Part shown: piece by piece, positions 17,070-25,052 of the stretch
Numbering within the stretch: position 1 is the first letter of the stretch
Layout: every line of letters begins with the position of its first letter
Assembly (NCBI GenBank): GCA_964579795.1
Contig: CAZOHM010000012.1
Coordinates: 1 to 64,000, forward strand
DNA: 64,000 bases
Direction: 5' to 3'
Origin: JAEYFP01 sp964579795
GTDB taxonomy: Bacteria > Bacillota > Clostridia > Lachnospirales > Lachnospiraceae
Notes under the pieces: model-generated
The model's input: the letters and a program-made list of their open reading frames with translations, nothing else
What the model was told of the DNA's origin: nothing
Database searches by the model: none
Translations under genes and position numbers: made by a program

Positions 17070-17678
17070 ATGAAAAAGAGAGCTGATAAAAAAACACTGT
17101 GGACACTGTTCAAGAGCATGTTTATTCTGAGTGCCTGTACATTTGGCGGAGGATTTGTCATTGTCTCATTAATGAAAAAGAAATTTGTAGAAGAGCTGGC
17201 CTGGTTAGACGAAGATGAAATGTTGGATATCACCGCAATTACACAATCATCTCCGGGACCGCTCCCTGTAAATGCCTCTGTTATCATTGGATACCGTATG
17301 AGTGGAATTATTGGCTCTCTTGTTGCAATACTCGGAACGATCATTCCTCCAATGGTCATTATTTCTATAATATCTATGTTCTATACACAATTTCGAACCA
17401 ATACCTACATCGCAATTGCTCTTCAGGTCATGCGAGCCGGTGTTGCCGCTGTCATAATGGATGTTGTATGGAATCTGGCCAAAAATGTGTGTAAAACAAA
17501 ACGAATTCTATATATCGCCATGATGCTTGTAGCCTTTATTGCAGTCTGTATATTCAGAATAAGTGCTATGGTCATAATACTAACCTGTCTGGGTATTGGA
17601 ATCATAGATTTGCTGATTGATATAAAAAGAAATAAGATTGCGAAGGCAAAACGAGAGGACGGTGCAAAACAATGTTAG
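17070..17678 (+). CDS. Chromate-transporter-family protein, first half
   Basis: 202 residues; a short-chain ChrA-type membrane protein. FGGGFVIVSLMKKKFVEE and ITQSSPGPLPVNASVIIGYR are the two family motifs. Short-chain members come as adjacent pairs and work together; the second half follows with an overlap. Substrate may be chromate or another anion. Start at 17070 chosen for AAAAGAGGA upstream; the longer reading from 16935 overlaps the previous gene and lacks a ribosome site. Confidence 0.88.
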   Translation: MKKRADKKTLWTLFKSMFILSACTFGGGFVIVSLMKKKFVEELAWLDEDEMLDITAITQSSPGPLPVNASVIIGYRMSGIIGSLVAILGTIIPPMVIISIISMFYTQFRTNTYIAIALQVMRAGVAAVIMDVVWNLAKNVCKTKRILYIAMMLVAFIAVCIFRISAMVIILTCLGIGIIDLLIDIKRNKIAKAKREDGAKQC

Positions 17679-18247
17679 TTTTAAAATTATTCTGGAGTTT
17701 TATTCAAGTTGGTCTATTTAGCGTTGGTGGCGGATATGCCGCAATTCCATTAATTCAGGATCAAATTGTCAACATTCATCAACTGATGACATTAGAAGAA
17801 TTTACCGACTTAATTACAATTGCTGAAATGACCCCTGGTCCGATTTCAATTAATTCATCCACCTTTGTTGGAATGAGACTGTCAGGCCCGATTGGAGTTC
17901 TGATTTGCACACTGGGATGTATCATTCCATCATTTATCATCTGCCTGCTGTTGGCACATTTTTATTACAAGTATAGAAGCTTTGCTGGTGTTCAAAAGGT
18001 ACTTGGTGCATTAAGACCGGCTGTTGTTGCACTAATTGGTTCTGCAGGATTATCCATTCTACTGCTTGGTCTGTTCCAGTCTGACCTGTTTCATATTCAA
18101 CTGCAAAACTTTCATATTATAGAATTTCTGTTGTTTATTTCCGGTCTGATAATATTACGCAAGAAAAAAGCCGGAGCCATCTCTGTAATTCTTGGAAGCG
18201 GTATTTTAGGAACTATCATTTACTTACTGATTGGCGCACTTGTCTAA
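17672..18247 (+). CDS. Chromate-transporter-family protein, second half
   Basis: 191 residues, about six membrane segments. FSVGGGYAAIPLIQDQIV and IAEMTPGPISINSSTFVGMR repeat the motifs of the previous gene. The ATG overlaps the upstream stop by 7 bases, so the two subunits are made together. Its last 24 bases overlap, tail to tail, the end of the LysR gene on the other strand. Confidence 0.88.
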   Translation: MLVLKLFWSFIQVGLFSVGGGYAAIPLIQDQIVNIHQLMTLEEFTDLITIAEMTPGPISINSSTFVGMRLSGPIGVLICTLGCIIPSFIICLLLAHFYYKYRSFAGVQKVLGALRPAVVALIGSAGLSILLLGLFQSDLFHIQLQNFHIIEFLLFISGLIILRKKKAGAISVILGSGILGTIIYLLIGALV

Positions 18248-19108
18248 ACAAAGCTTGATAAAAGAATTCATTTCCTGTGAAATGTACTTATTCGGGTGAT
18301 AAATCAGTTTCAGCTTTCGATAGATATGAATATCTTCGAGTTCAATAATATGAAACTGTCCATACTCTATTTCACTCTCCACAAGCATTTTGGATAAAAT
18401 CGCCAAGCCCTCTCCCATATGAAGAGCCTGCTTGATTGTTTCTGTATTGCTGCAAACCCAGGTGTTTTTTACCTGTACTCCTTCTTCTGCCAGAAACTGT
18501 TCAAATTGATTACGTTCAGCACTTCCATGTTCTCTGGAAATCAGCTTTTGCTTTGACAGCTCATTTAACGACAGTTTTTTACGTTGAAATAATGGATGAA
18601 GTGCTCCTGCAACCAGCACGAGCTCATCATCAGCTATAGCAGTCTGCACAAGATCCGGATTTTGAACGCTGCCTTCTACAATTGCGACATCAATGCTGCT
18701 GTCTAAAATCATAGCTTCAATTGTTGATGTATTGTTTACGCATACACGAATATCGATATCCTGTATTACTTCTTTCAGCTGCGAAAGCAGCTTTGGCAGC
18801 AAACAGGTTCCTACCGAAACACTGGCACCGATTCTTATTACACTCTGTTTGGATGCAGTGTGTACATACTCCTCCATTTTATCAAAGGAATCCGTAATAT
18901 GTCTGGCATATGTCAAAAGCCTGCTTCCCTTTTCTGTAATGTAGATCCGCTTAGAAAGCCGGTCAAACAGCTTAATATCATAATAATTCTCCAGCTCATG
19001 GATTGCCTGACTGACAGATGGCTGGGAAATATGCAGCTGTTCTGCGGCCGCCCTCATTTTTCCACAATCTGCTACAGCTACAAATATTCGTAAATGCCTG
19101 AGTGTCAT
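18224..19108 (-). CDS. LysR-family transcriptional regulator
   Basis: 294 residues. N-terminal winged helix-turn-helix (AAAEQLHISQPSVSQAIHELE) and a C-terminal substrate-binding domain (about 88-290). ATG at 19108 gives six bases to GAGGA; the ATG two codons earlier is too close to it. Convergent with and overlapping the chromate-type transporter genes, so it may control them, but it could equally act on the downstream-transcribed strand. Ligand unknown. Confidence 0.9.
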   Translation of the reverse strand: MTLRHLRIFVAVADCGKMRAAAEQLHISQPSVSQAIHELENYYDIKLFDRLSKRIYITEKGSRLLTYARHITDSFDKMEEYVHTASKQSVIRIGASVSVGTCLLPKLLSQLKEVIQDIDIRVCVNNTSTIEAMILDSSIDVAIVEGSVQNPDLVQTAIADDELVLVAGALHPLFQRKKLSLNELSKQKLISREHGSAERNQFEQFLAEEGVQVKNTWVCSNTETIKQALHMGEGLAILSKMLVESEIEYGQFHIIELEDIHIYRKLKLIYHPNKYISQEMNSFIKLCLDKCANQ

Positions 19109-19137
19109 ATACATTCCTCTTTCATAAATCGATATGC

Positions 19138-19563
19138 CTATTTTATTTTCTGTATGTAATTATAGGCAAACTGAATTGCTTTACATGTCAGATTCTCACA
19201 CATATGTGGTGGATCCGACTCACTAAATCCTGTTGGTCTTAAATCATAACATCCAAGAGACCCAAATGCCTCATGAAAAGCCTCAGCATAATGATAACAA
19301 AGTTTGATTATTTCTTCCTCTGTTTTTCCAAGCTGTATGCCATACACTCCTAAAAACATCAATCCACCTTCTACCAGGCCGCACTGTGCACGGTATCCGC
19401 CTGCACCATGCAGTCCGATTGCAGAATTTACTGTCTGTTGTTCAATATCTACCTGAAACAGTCTTCCAAGTGATAACAGCATTGTTCTTGCACAATTAAT
19501 ATCCCTGTCCCAATAAAATTCGTGTACATATTCTGCTATCTTTGTTTCATTATTTAATTCCAT
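19138..19563 (-). CDS. C_GCAxxG_C_C family protein
   Basis: 141 residues. Conserved Cys-containing segments NCARTMLLSL, GLHGAGGYRAQCGLVEGGLMF and SLGCYDLRP..CENLTC match the C_GCAxxG_C_C family of probable redox proteins that often lie beside oxidoreductases or transporters. Cys residues could bind a metal or form redox disulfides. No biochemical role is established. It ends 29 bp before the LysR gene, reading the same way, and may share its transcript. Confidence 0.75.
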   Translation of the reverse strand: MELNNETKIAEYVHEFYWDRDINCARTMLLSLGRLFQVDIEQQTVNSAIGLHGAGGYRAQCGLVEGGLMFLGVYGIQLGKTEEEIIKLCYHYAEAFHEAFGSLGCYDLRPTGFSESDPPHMCENLTCKAIQFAYNYIQKIK

Positions 19564-19587
19564 CGTATTTTCATCCTTCTTTTGTAT

Positions 19588-19626
19588 TTTAAAGGTCTGT
19601 CAACATCCCAAATGCTGACAGACCTT
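19588..19626 (-). terminator. Terminator of the udp-deoD unit
   Basis: Perfect 11-bp stem AAGGTCTGTCA / TGACAGACCTT with a 13-base loop; on the minus strand it continues into TTTAAAAT. Located about 100 bp past deoD. Confidence 0.75.
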
Positions 19627-19705
19627 CATGATATCTATGACATTTCATACAGATAGTATTTGTTTCCGGATCATAATACCATTTCTGGACATAAGCCTTA
19701 TTCAT
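19589..19705 (-). CDS. Possible 38-residue protein downstream of deoD
   Basis: A short frame starting MNKAYVQKWYYDPETNTICM and continuing with KCHRYHEG, 20 bp after the deoD stop. The composition looks protein-like, and CMKCH could bind a metal. Against it: the ribosome site is weak (AGACTTGG) and the last third is encoded by the terminator hairpin. Real status uncertain. Confidence 0.3.
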   Translation of the reverse strand: MNKAYVQKWYYDPETNTICMKCHRYHEGLSAFGMLTDL

Positions 19706-19725
19706 CCAAGTCTATATCTGTGTGA

Positions 19726-20427
19726 TTATAATTCCAGTGCTACCTTCATCATATTTCCAAATCCGGTCTGTCGATCCTCTGAAGACAGCGATTTATGCTG
19801 ATATAAATGATCCGAAATAGTAAGCATACAAAGTGCATTCTTTCCGGCCTTAGCTGCATTCATATAAAGTGCTGCTGCTTCCATCTCAACCGCCAGTACA
19901 CCCATGCTTCTCCATTTATCATTTACGGAATCATCCGGATTATAAAATACATCTGATGATAATACATTTCCAACACGAACAGGTACGTTCAGTTTTTCTG
20001 CTGCCTGAACAGCCTTATTCAGTAATGCAAAGTTTGCTATTGGTGCAAACGTTCCTGGAAGACCAAACTGATATGCATAATTAGAGTCTGTACATGTACC
20101 CATTGCAATAACCAGATCCTTCAGCTGAATATCATCCTGCAATGCGCCTGCGGAGCCAATTCTGATAATTGTATCCACATCATAAATATTGAACAGCTCA
20201 TATGTATAAATACCTACTGACGGCATACCCATTCCGCCACCCATAACAGAAATTTTCTTTTTTTGATAGGTTCCTGTATATCCGAACATGTTTCGAACAG
20301 TGTTAAAGCATATCGGATTTTCAAGATATGTTTCTGCAATATACTTTGCCCGCAATGGATCACCCGGCATTAAAACTGTTTTTGCTATATCACCTTTTTG
20401 TGCATCATTATGTGGAGTCATTCCCAT
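19726..20427 (-). CDS. deoD: Purine-nucleoside phosphorylase, DeoD type
   Basis: 233 residues, normal for the hexameric bacterial enzyme. Cleaves purine (deoxy)nucleosides with phosphate to base and (deoxy)ribose 1-phosphate. Visible: N-terminal TPHNDA, phosphate loop MPGDPLRAKYIAE, GMGMPSVGIYTYEL, GSAGALQ, VEMEAAALY nucleoside-binding segment and catalytic Asp in TISDHLY. It follows udp by 14 bp, together forming a nucleoside-salvage unit. GAGGTG precedes the ATG. Confidence 0.96.
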   Translation of the reverse strand: MGMTPHNDAQKGDIAKTVLMPGDPLRAKYIAETYLENPICFNTVRNMFGYTGTYQKKKISVMGGGMGMPSVGIYTYELFNIYDVDTIIRIGSAGALQDDIQLKDLVIAMGTCTDSNYAYQFGLPGTFAPIANFALLNKAVQAAEKLNVPVRVGNVLSSDVFYNPDDSVNDKWRSMGVLAVEMEAAALYMNAAKAGKNALCMLTISDHLYQHKSLSSEDRQTGFGNMMKVALEL

Positions 20428-20441
20428 AGTCCTTCACCTCA

Positions 20442-21221
20442 TTATTTATTCTGATCTTGCTTGATTAACTCTCTGATTGCGTCTACTGCCACTCTAATTG
20501 CCAGCTCTGTATCATGTGCCTGTGGATTTGAAAGTCCCATCTTAGCACGTTCCTGATTTGCAACGACTAAAAAACAGGATCCGACACGAACTCTCAAAAA
20601 ACTACCTGCAATAAACAGCGCAGCTGATTCCATTTCAGATGCAAGACATCCCATGCGAAGCCATGCCTCCCACTTGTTCTGCAGTTCATAACTGACCGGC
20701 ATAATCTCCGGCTCATGCTGTCCAAAAAAGGAATCCTTGCATTGTACAACACCTACGTGATAATTGTATTTCTTTTGCTCTGCTGCATGAATCAGCGCAT
20801 TCATTACCTTTACATCCGGTACTGCCGGATACTCAATTGGCGCAAACTCTCGGCTTGTACCTTCCATACGGATTGCTCCGTTTGCAATTACGATATCTCC
20901 GCCACATACACTCTCCTGCATGCCACCACATGTACCAACTCGAATGAATGTATCTGCACCACATTTAGATAGCTCTTCAATAGCAATTGATGCAGATGGG
21001 CCGCCTATTCCAGTAGAGGTCACACTCACCTTTTCTCCTTCGAGAGTTCCTGTGTATGTCACATATTCCCGTACATCTGAAATCAACTGGGCATTTTGAA
21101 AATGCTCTGCTATTTTTTTGCATCTTTTCGGATCTCCGGGCAGAATTACGTATTTACCAATATCTCCAGGACCAACCCCCGTATGGTACTGCTTTCCAGA
21201 ACCTTCTGTATAATCTACCAT
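20442..21221 (-). CDS. udp: Uridine phosphorylase-type nucleoside phosphorylase
   Basis: 259 residues of the PNP/UDP family. LPGDPKRCKKIAEHF phosphate loop, STGIGGPSASIAIEEL, GTCGGMQ, and CLASEMESAALF. The long segment after FFGQHEPEIMPVSYELQNKW is the uridine-phosphorylase pattern rather than purine. ATG at 21221 is chosen because GGGGATGGGAAA sits just upstream; the ATG at 21260 has no such site. Cotranscribed with deoD. Confidence 0.88.
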   Translation of the reverse strand: MVDYTEGSGKQYHTGVGPGDIGKYVILPGDPKRCKKIAEHFQNAQLISDVREYVTYTGTLEGEKVSVTSTGIGGPSASIAIEELSKCGADTFIRVGTCGGMQESVCGGDIVIANGAIRMEGTSREFAPIEYPAVPDVKVMNALIHAAEQKKYNYHVGVVQCKDSFFGQHEPEIMPVSYELQNKWEAWLRMGCLASEMESAALFIAGSFLRVRVGSCFLVVANQERAKMGLSNPQAHDTELAIRVAVDAIRELIKQDQNK

Positions 21222-21311
21222 TTTCCCATCCCCTTTACATAGATTGATACTCTTTATCATAATGTAAAATTGCTGTTTTGTCTATTATCTATCAAAGCCG
21301 AAGGGATTCTG

Positions 21312-21536
21312 TTATTCAAAATCATCGGGTTTCTTTTCAAATGCTGACTCTGCCAGCTCAACAAATGAGTTTTGACGTGGTATCGCAATTCCCTTTTTTT
21401 CATCGCCCAGTACAATAATGGTATCTCCCGGATGAATATCAAAGATGTCTCGTGCTTCCTTCGGAATCACAAACTGACCTTTCTCACCTATTTTCACTGT
21501 CCAGGCATATTTCCCTTTCAAAGACGCCTTTGGCAT
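21312..21536 (-). CDS. AbrB/SpoVT-like DNA-binding protein
   Basis: 74 residues with a swapped-hairpin AbrB domain: TVKIGEKGQFVIPKEARDIF followed by IHPGDTIIVLGDEKKGIAI. Such proteins bind DNA as dimers and act as transition-state regulators or as antitoxins; no toxin gene is next to it. ATG at 21536 follows ACAGGAGG by 6 bases. Has its own strong promoter (21592-21620). Confidence 0.88.
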   Translation of the reverse strand: MPKASLKGKYAWTVKIGEKGQFVIPKEARDIFDIHPGDTIIVLGDEKKGIAIPRQNSFVELAESAFEKKPDDFE

Positions 21537-21591
21537 GCTGTATCCTCCTGTCATTGACCAATGTATGATTTGTATAACTCGTGTAACATCT

Positions 21592-21620
21592 ATTCTATTT
21601 TCTTTTCACATACTTGTCAA
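21592..21620 (-). promoter_or_regulatory. Promoter of the AbrB-like gene
   Basis: Minus-strand TTGACA (21615-21620), 17 bp, TAGAAT (21592-21597). The -35 lies just inside the gap after the ArsA-like gene. Confidence 0.75.
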
Positions 21621-21630
21621 CACACAGCAT

Positions 21631-22791
21631 CTATTGTTTGGCATAATTGATAACAAGATAACCCTGCTCAAATTTTGCCCCCTCTGTTTCCATTCCAACA
21701 AACTCCTTTGGAAGCTGAAATCGGCGTACCTCATTCTTCACTTTAATTACCAGCTCCTTTTCTACCTGTTCGAGTTTCATTTCCTCTTTATTTGCAAACG
21801 GAAGATATATCCTGATTAATGCATGCTCATAATCAATTTCATATAAAGTCTCTTTAAACAGAACCTCATTCGGATCTGTATCACCATACAGACTGCTTCC
21901 TATTTCCGATAATACATCAACTGTACGCAGCTCTTTTTTTTGAAGCTCTACATAAAAGCAAGGCACCTCGCTGAAGCATTCTCTTATTTCGTTCAGTCCT
22001 TTCTCCTGCATCTGCAGCCATTTACTGAAATATCCTTGCATTGCTTCATTCGGATAAATCCTGTTAACAATAATTGCATCGACATTATAATTATATAAAT
22101 ACAAACATGTAAAATTACGCTTTGCTTCACTGATTACAATCTTTTCAGGCGTTGTTACAACACGCAGACTGACAATATCCTTGTTCAGCATAAGCTTCTG
22201 TAATCGTCCCATTTTATCCATCAGTGTCTCTACATCATCAAAGATATCATCCTTTGGCATAGGTATTTTCATAGTTTTTTCTACAATGGGTCCTGCTACC
22301 TTGACACCCATACGTTTGATTGGAAGCACCTTTTCCATAAAACCAGACAGCTTTTCCGGATATTTCAACAGTGACAGCGTTTCACCTGTTGGCGCACAGT
22401 CCACAATCAGCGTATCATAATCTCCGCTTTCATATTCATCCAGTATCCGGAACATGGAAAACAGTTCTTCAAGTCCCGGAAACACCAATAGCTCTTCAAC
22501 TTCAATTCCACCGTCCTGCCGAACCGTCAAAAGCTGTTTGAAATAATCCTTTAACTTTCCCCAGCTCTTTTCACTTTCATATACAGTATCAATTTCCAAT
22601 GCAGAAAGATTATCACAGATTTTCTGCGGTTCCTTACCAAGCTTACAGTCAAATGAATCTCCAAGAGAATGCGCCTGATCTGTACTCATAATTAATACGC
22701 GTTTTCCGCTTTTTGCTATTTCCAGTGCACTTGCGGCTGCCATACTGGTTTTACCTACTCCACCTTTTCCTGTATAAATAATGATTCTCAT
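21631..22791 (-). CDS. ArsA/Get3-family ATPase (second copy)
   Basis: 386 residues. Deviant Walker A IYTGKGGVGKTS at the N-terminus, switch I STDQAHSLGDSF, switch II DCAPTGETLSLLKYPEKLSGFMEK, and a C-terminal beta-rich domain of about 75 residues like the Hsp20-like extension of some ArsA proteins (FEQGYLVINYAKQ end). One ATPase domain only, so it should dimerise, perhaps with the paralogue at 23050-24222. No arsB, arsD or arsR is near. GGAGGATATTGTG precedes the ATG at 22791. Likely an ATP-driven chaperone or targeting factor; client unknown. Confidence 0.9.
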   Translation of the reverse strand: MRIIIYTGKGGVGKTSMAAASALEIAKSGKRVLIMSTDQAHSLGDSFDCKLGKEPQKICDNLSALEIDTVYESEKSWGKLKDYFKQLLTVRQDGGIEVEELLVFPGLEELFSMFRILDEYESGDYDTLIVDCAPTGETLSLLKYPEKLSGFMEKVLPIKRMGVKVAGPIVEKTMKIPMPKDDIFDDVETLMDKMGRLQKLMLNKDIVSLRVVTTPEKIVISEAKRNFTCLYLYNYNVDAIIVNRIYPNEAMQGYFSKWLQMQEKGLNEIRECFSEVPCFYVELQKKELRTVDVLSEIGSSLYGDTDPNEVLFKETLYEIDYEHALIRIYLPFANKEEMKLEQVEKELVIKVKNEVRRFQLPKEFVGMETEGAKFEQGYLVINYAKQ

Positions 22792-22808
22792 CACAATATC
22801 CTCCATTC

Positions 22809-23057
22809 TTATAAAATATCTACTTTTTTGGCATGACTCTTTTCTCTGTTCTTTTCTTTGTTTTCTTCTTCGTCCGTATCAAAGCTGCCGTTTCCTTGTT
22901 CCATAACCATTTCCATTACTGACTCCATAAACATCGCCTTTATTTCCTTCTCTATTACATCCAGATGTTCACTCATTTCCTCTGGAAACAAGGCACGAAG
23001 TGCTTTTCTCTGATATCTGCCGGCTATTTTCATTCTCTTCATCATTTCTTTATTCAT
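22809..23057 (-). CDS. Small charged protein between two ArsA-like ATPases
   Basis: 82 residues. A basic Met-rich start (MNKEMMKRMKIAGRYQRK), a helical middle with Met-rich acidic stretch (KEIKAMFMESVMEMVMEQ), and a very charged tail (DTDEEENKEKNREK). It overlaps the upstream ATPase gene by 8 bases and ends 17 bp before the second, so all three are coupled. No family recognised. The amphipathic Met-rich helices could be an adaptor or client-binding surface for the ATPases (inference). GGAGCAGCC precedes the ATG. Confidence 0.8.
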   Translation of the reverse strand: MNKEMMKRMKIAGRYQRKALRALFPEEMSEHLDVIEKEIKAMFMESVMEMVMEQGNGSFDTDEEENKEKNREKSHAKKVDIL

Positions 23058-24222
23058 GGCTGCTCCTTTCGAATTGAATGCCAAGTACTCCATCTGTAAG
23101 TTTTGCTCCTGTTATAGAATAGCTTCTAAGTACATTTGGCAATGGAATATTTCTTTTATAATTATTAATCTTAATTACAACATCTGTTGTCGACTGAAAC
23201 AGATCAAGATTCTCTTTATCTACAAATGGTACCGGCACTTCAAGCAAATAGCCTTTTTCATTCTGTGTAAATACTTCTCTTTGTGTAATGGAATTTATTT
23301 GAAATACGATATCTCCCTGTAATGCATCCTTTATCATACGCTCAATTGCTTCTTTTCCCTTTAATTCCTCGTCATACCACGGAATCTCATATATCGGAAG
23401 TGCTGCAAAGCTTTCCTTAATTTCCTTTATATATTTTTTCTGAATCAGCAGCCATTGTGAAAAAAACTTATTTTCAATATCTTTTGGTAATATTCTGTTT
23501 ATATAAATTCCGTCAACATTGAAATTATAAAGATTCATATACATAAAATTACGTTTTGTTTCTTCAACAACCATTTTCTCCGGTGTTGTTACTATTCGTA
23601 CACTTGTTGTTTCTCTGTCCTTAAATAAGTTCTGCAGTTCCGATAGCTTTACATACATCTTTTCAATATCATTCATAGCTGTTTTGTTTGGTAGCTCCAC
23701 CTTGAATGCAGCCTTAGATATAGGGGAAAGCAGCCTAACTGCAACCTTTCCGATAGGAAACAGCTTTTCCATATACCATGACAGCAGCTCCGGAAACTTC
23801 AGTAACGAAAGCGTTTCACCTGTTGGTGCACAATCTACAAAAATTCTATCGTATGTTCCTTCATTTTGAATATCTGCTATTTTTAATAAGGAAAACAGTT
23901 CTTCCATTCCGGGCATCATACCCATATCGCTTAAATCGTCACCCTCTGTTTGAGGAAGCATTTTCGTCAAACAATCAAGCATACTCTGGTAATCCTGCTG
24001 CATAACATATTCCGGATCTATTTCATATGCATCCAAATTTGTTAAAATATTCTTTGGCTCTTTTCCTAAAATCATGCCAAATATGTCACCAAGATTATGT
24101 GCCATATCTGTGCTGACAAGCAGTGTACGTTTTCCCTCCTGGGCACTTTTTATTGCATGAGCTGTTGCCACGCTGCTTTTCCCTACTCCGCCTTTTCCGG
24201 TAAAAATATAAATTCTGCTCAT
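23050..24222 (-). CDS. ArsA/Get3-family ATPase (first copy)
   Basis: 390 residues, paralogous to the protein at 21631-22791. Walker A IFTGKGGVGKSS, switch I STDMAHNLGDIFG, switch II DCAPTGETLSLLKFPELLSWYMEK, a middle helical region where Get3-type proteins hold clients, and a C-terminal Hsp20-like domain (about 305-390). First gene of the ATPase operon. GAGGAAAAGG precedes the ATG. An inverted repeat shared with the marR promoter lies upstream. Cytosolic; function unknown beyond ATP-driven binding. Confidence 0.9.
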   Translation of the reverse strand: MSRIYIFTGKGGVGKSSVATAHAIKSAQEGKRTLLVSTDMAHNLGDIFGMILGKEPKNILTNLDAYEIDPEYVMQQDYQSMLDCLTKMLPQTEGDDLSDMGMMPGMEELFSLLKIADIQNEGTYDRIFVDCAPTGETLSLLKFPELLSWYMEKLFPIGKVAVRLLSPISKAAFKVELPNKTAMNDIEKMYVKLSELQNLFKDRETTSVRIVTTPEKMVVEETKRNFMYMNLYNFNVDGIYINRILPKDIENKFFSQWLLIQKKYIKEIKESFAALPIYEIPWYDEELKGKEAIERMIKDALQGDIVFQINSITQREVFTQNEKGYLLEVPVPFVDKENLDLFQSTTDVVIKINNYKRNIPLPNVLRSYSITGAKLTDGVLGIQFERSSHE

Positions 24223-24273
24223 ATCCTTTTCCTCTTTTCTTTCTATAAATTCATTTTTAATTTCATTGTGCGA

Positions 24274-24294
24274 ATATTTCGATTTCCGAAGTAT
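24274..24294 (-). promoter_or_regulatory. Putative MarR operator before the ArsA-like operon
   Basis: Inverted repeat ATATTTCG-N5-CGAAGTAT, about 50 bp before the first ATPase gene. Same arms and same 5-bp spacer as the repeat at 24842-24860 before the MarR gene. A weak TTGAAC/AATATT promoter overlaps it. Confidence 0.6.
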
Positions 24295-24342
24295 TTGTTC
24301 AATGAAAAGACAGCCTTTAAAACTGCCCTTTCAATACTACAC

Positions 24343-24840
24343 TTATTCAATTGTAATCCTTCGCACCTTTTTTTGAAGTACATCCTTCTTATGCTCTTTT
24401 TTAAGTACGTCCATCACCTTATTCATCATTCGATAAAATATGTCCATCTCTTCCTTAGAAAATGAAGTCAATATCTGTACTCCATAATATGTCAGCTCCT
24501 CAACAAGAGCCTGAACCTGCGCCTTCCCCTTCTCATTGAGCTTGACTGTAACCACCCGCTTGTCCTCAGGAGATCTGAACCTCAACACGAGCTCATTCTT
24601 TTCCATGCGGGCAATTACTCCGGTAGCCGTGTTGAGCGGCACATGAATATACTCTGCAATCTCGGACATATTCACTTCTTCCCTTCGGTACAAAAGCCAA
24701 AGTACAAGCACCTCATTCTTGGAGCAGTTCAGTAGAATGTTTTCCCACATTTGTGGTGAGAGTAGATCCTTTATCTCATCTATGAACTGATAAATATCCT
24801 TTTTCATATTCTGTTCGTCAATCATTATCTCTGTCTCCAT
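24343..24840 (-). CDS. MarR-family transcriptional regulator
   Basis: About 165 residues with a winged helix-turn-helix: NEVLVLWLLYRREEVNMSEIAEYI, then PLNTATGVIARMEKNELVLR and the wing SPEDKRVVTVKLNEKG. The longest reading (from 24894) overlaps the promoter and is rejected. ATG at 24840 has AAGGA eight bases upstream; ATG at 24825 with GGAG is also possible. It lies just upstream of the ArsA-like operon and shares its operator motif, so it probably controls both. Inducer unknown. Confidence 0.88.
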   Translation of the reverse strand: METEIMIDEQNMKKDIYQFIDEIKDLLSPQMWENILLNCSKNEVLVLWLLYRREEVNMSEIAEYIHVPLNTATGVIARMEKNELVLRFRSPEDKRVVTVKLNEKGKAQVQALVEELTYYGVQILTSFSKEEMDIFYRMMNKVMDVLKKEHKKDVLQKKVRRITIE

Positions 24841-24841
24841 A

Positions 24842-24894
24842 TACTTCGTCCTTCGAAGTAATTTAATTCTATCACCGAAGTATTTTTGTGTCAA
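24842..24894 (-). promoter_or_regulatory. marR promoter with autoregulatory operator
   Basis: Minus-strand TTGACA (24889-24894), 17 bp, TAGAAT (24866-24871). Inverted repeat TACTTCG-N5-CGAAGTA at 24842-24860 covers the start region, and a third half-site CGAAGTA (24876-24882) lies in the promoter spacer. Confidence 0.75.
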
Positions 24895-24980
24895 GTATTT
24901 TTTTTCCTAATTTTATATCATCAAACAATCGCGCAAACCCACCTGCATAACAGGTAAATTTTAAATAATATCCTTACCAT

Positions 24981-25016
24981 AAAAACACCTCCATATAAAC
25001 CTGTCATATGGAGGTG
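24981..25016 (-). terminator. Terminator of the isomerase operon
   Basis: Perfect 11-bp stem CACCTCCATAT / ATATGGAGGTG with a 9-base loop, followed on the minus strand by TTTTT. Confidence 0.85.
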
Positions 25017-25052
25017 CTCATTATACTATTCTATTTTACTATACAGCTGCTA

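Noticed and set aside
21257..21442. 61-residue minus-strand frame near the AbrB-like gene, possible toxin
   Set aside because: It is an out-of-frame reading of the AbrB-like gene and its downstream gap, with no ribosome site.
21631..24222. Arsenic-resistance operon
   Set aside because: Only the ATPase family fits; no pump, reductase, ArsD or ArsR is present, and the regulator is MarR-type.
24841..24894. Longer start of the MarR gene near the ArsA-like operon
   Set aside because: The added codons cover the -35, -10 and operator, so they cannot be translated from that promoter.
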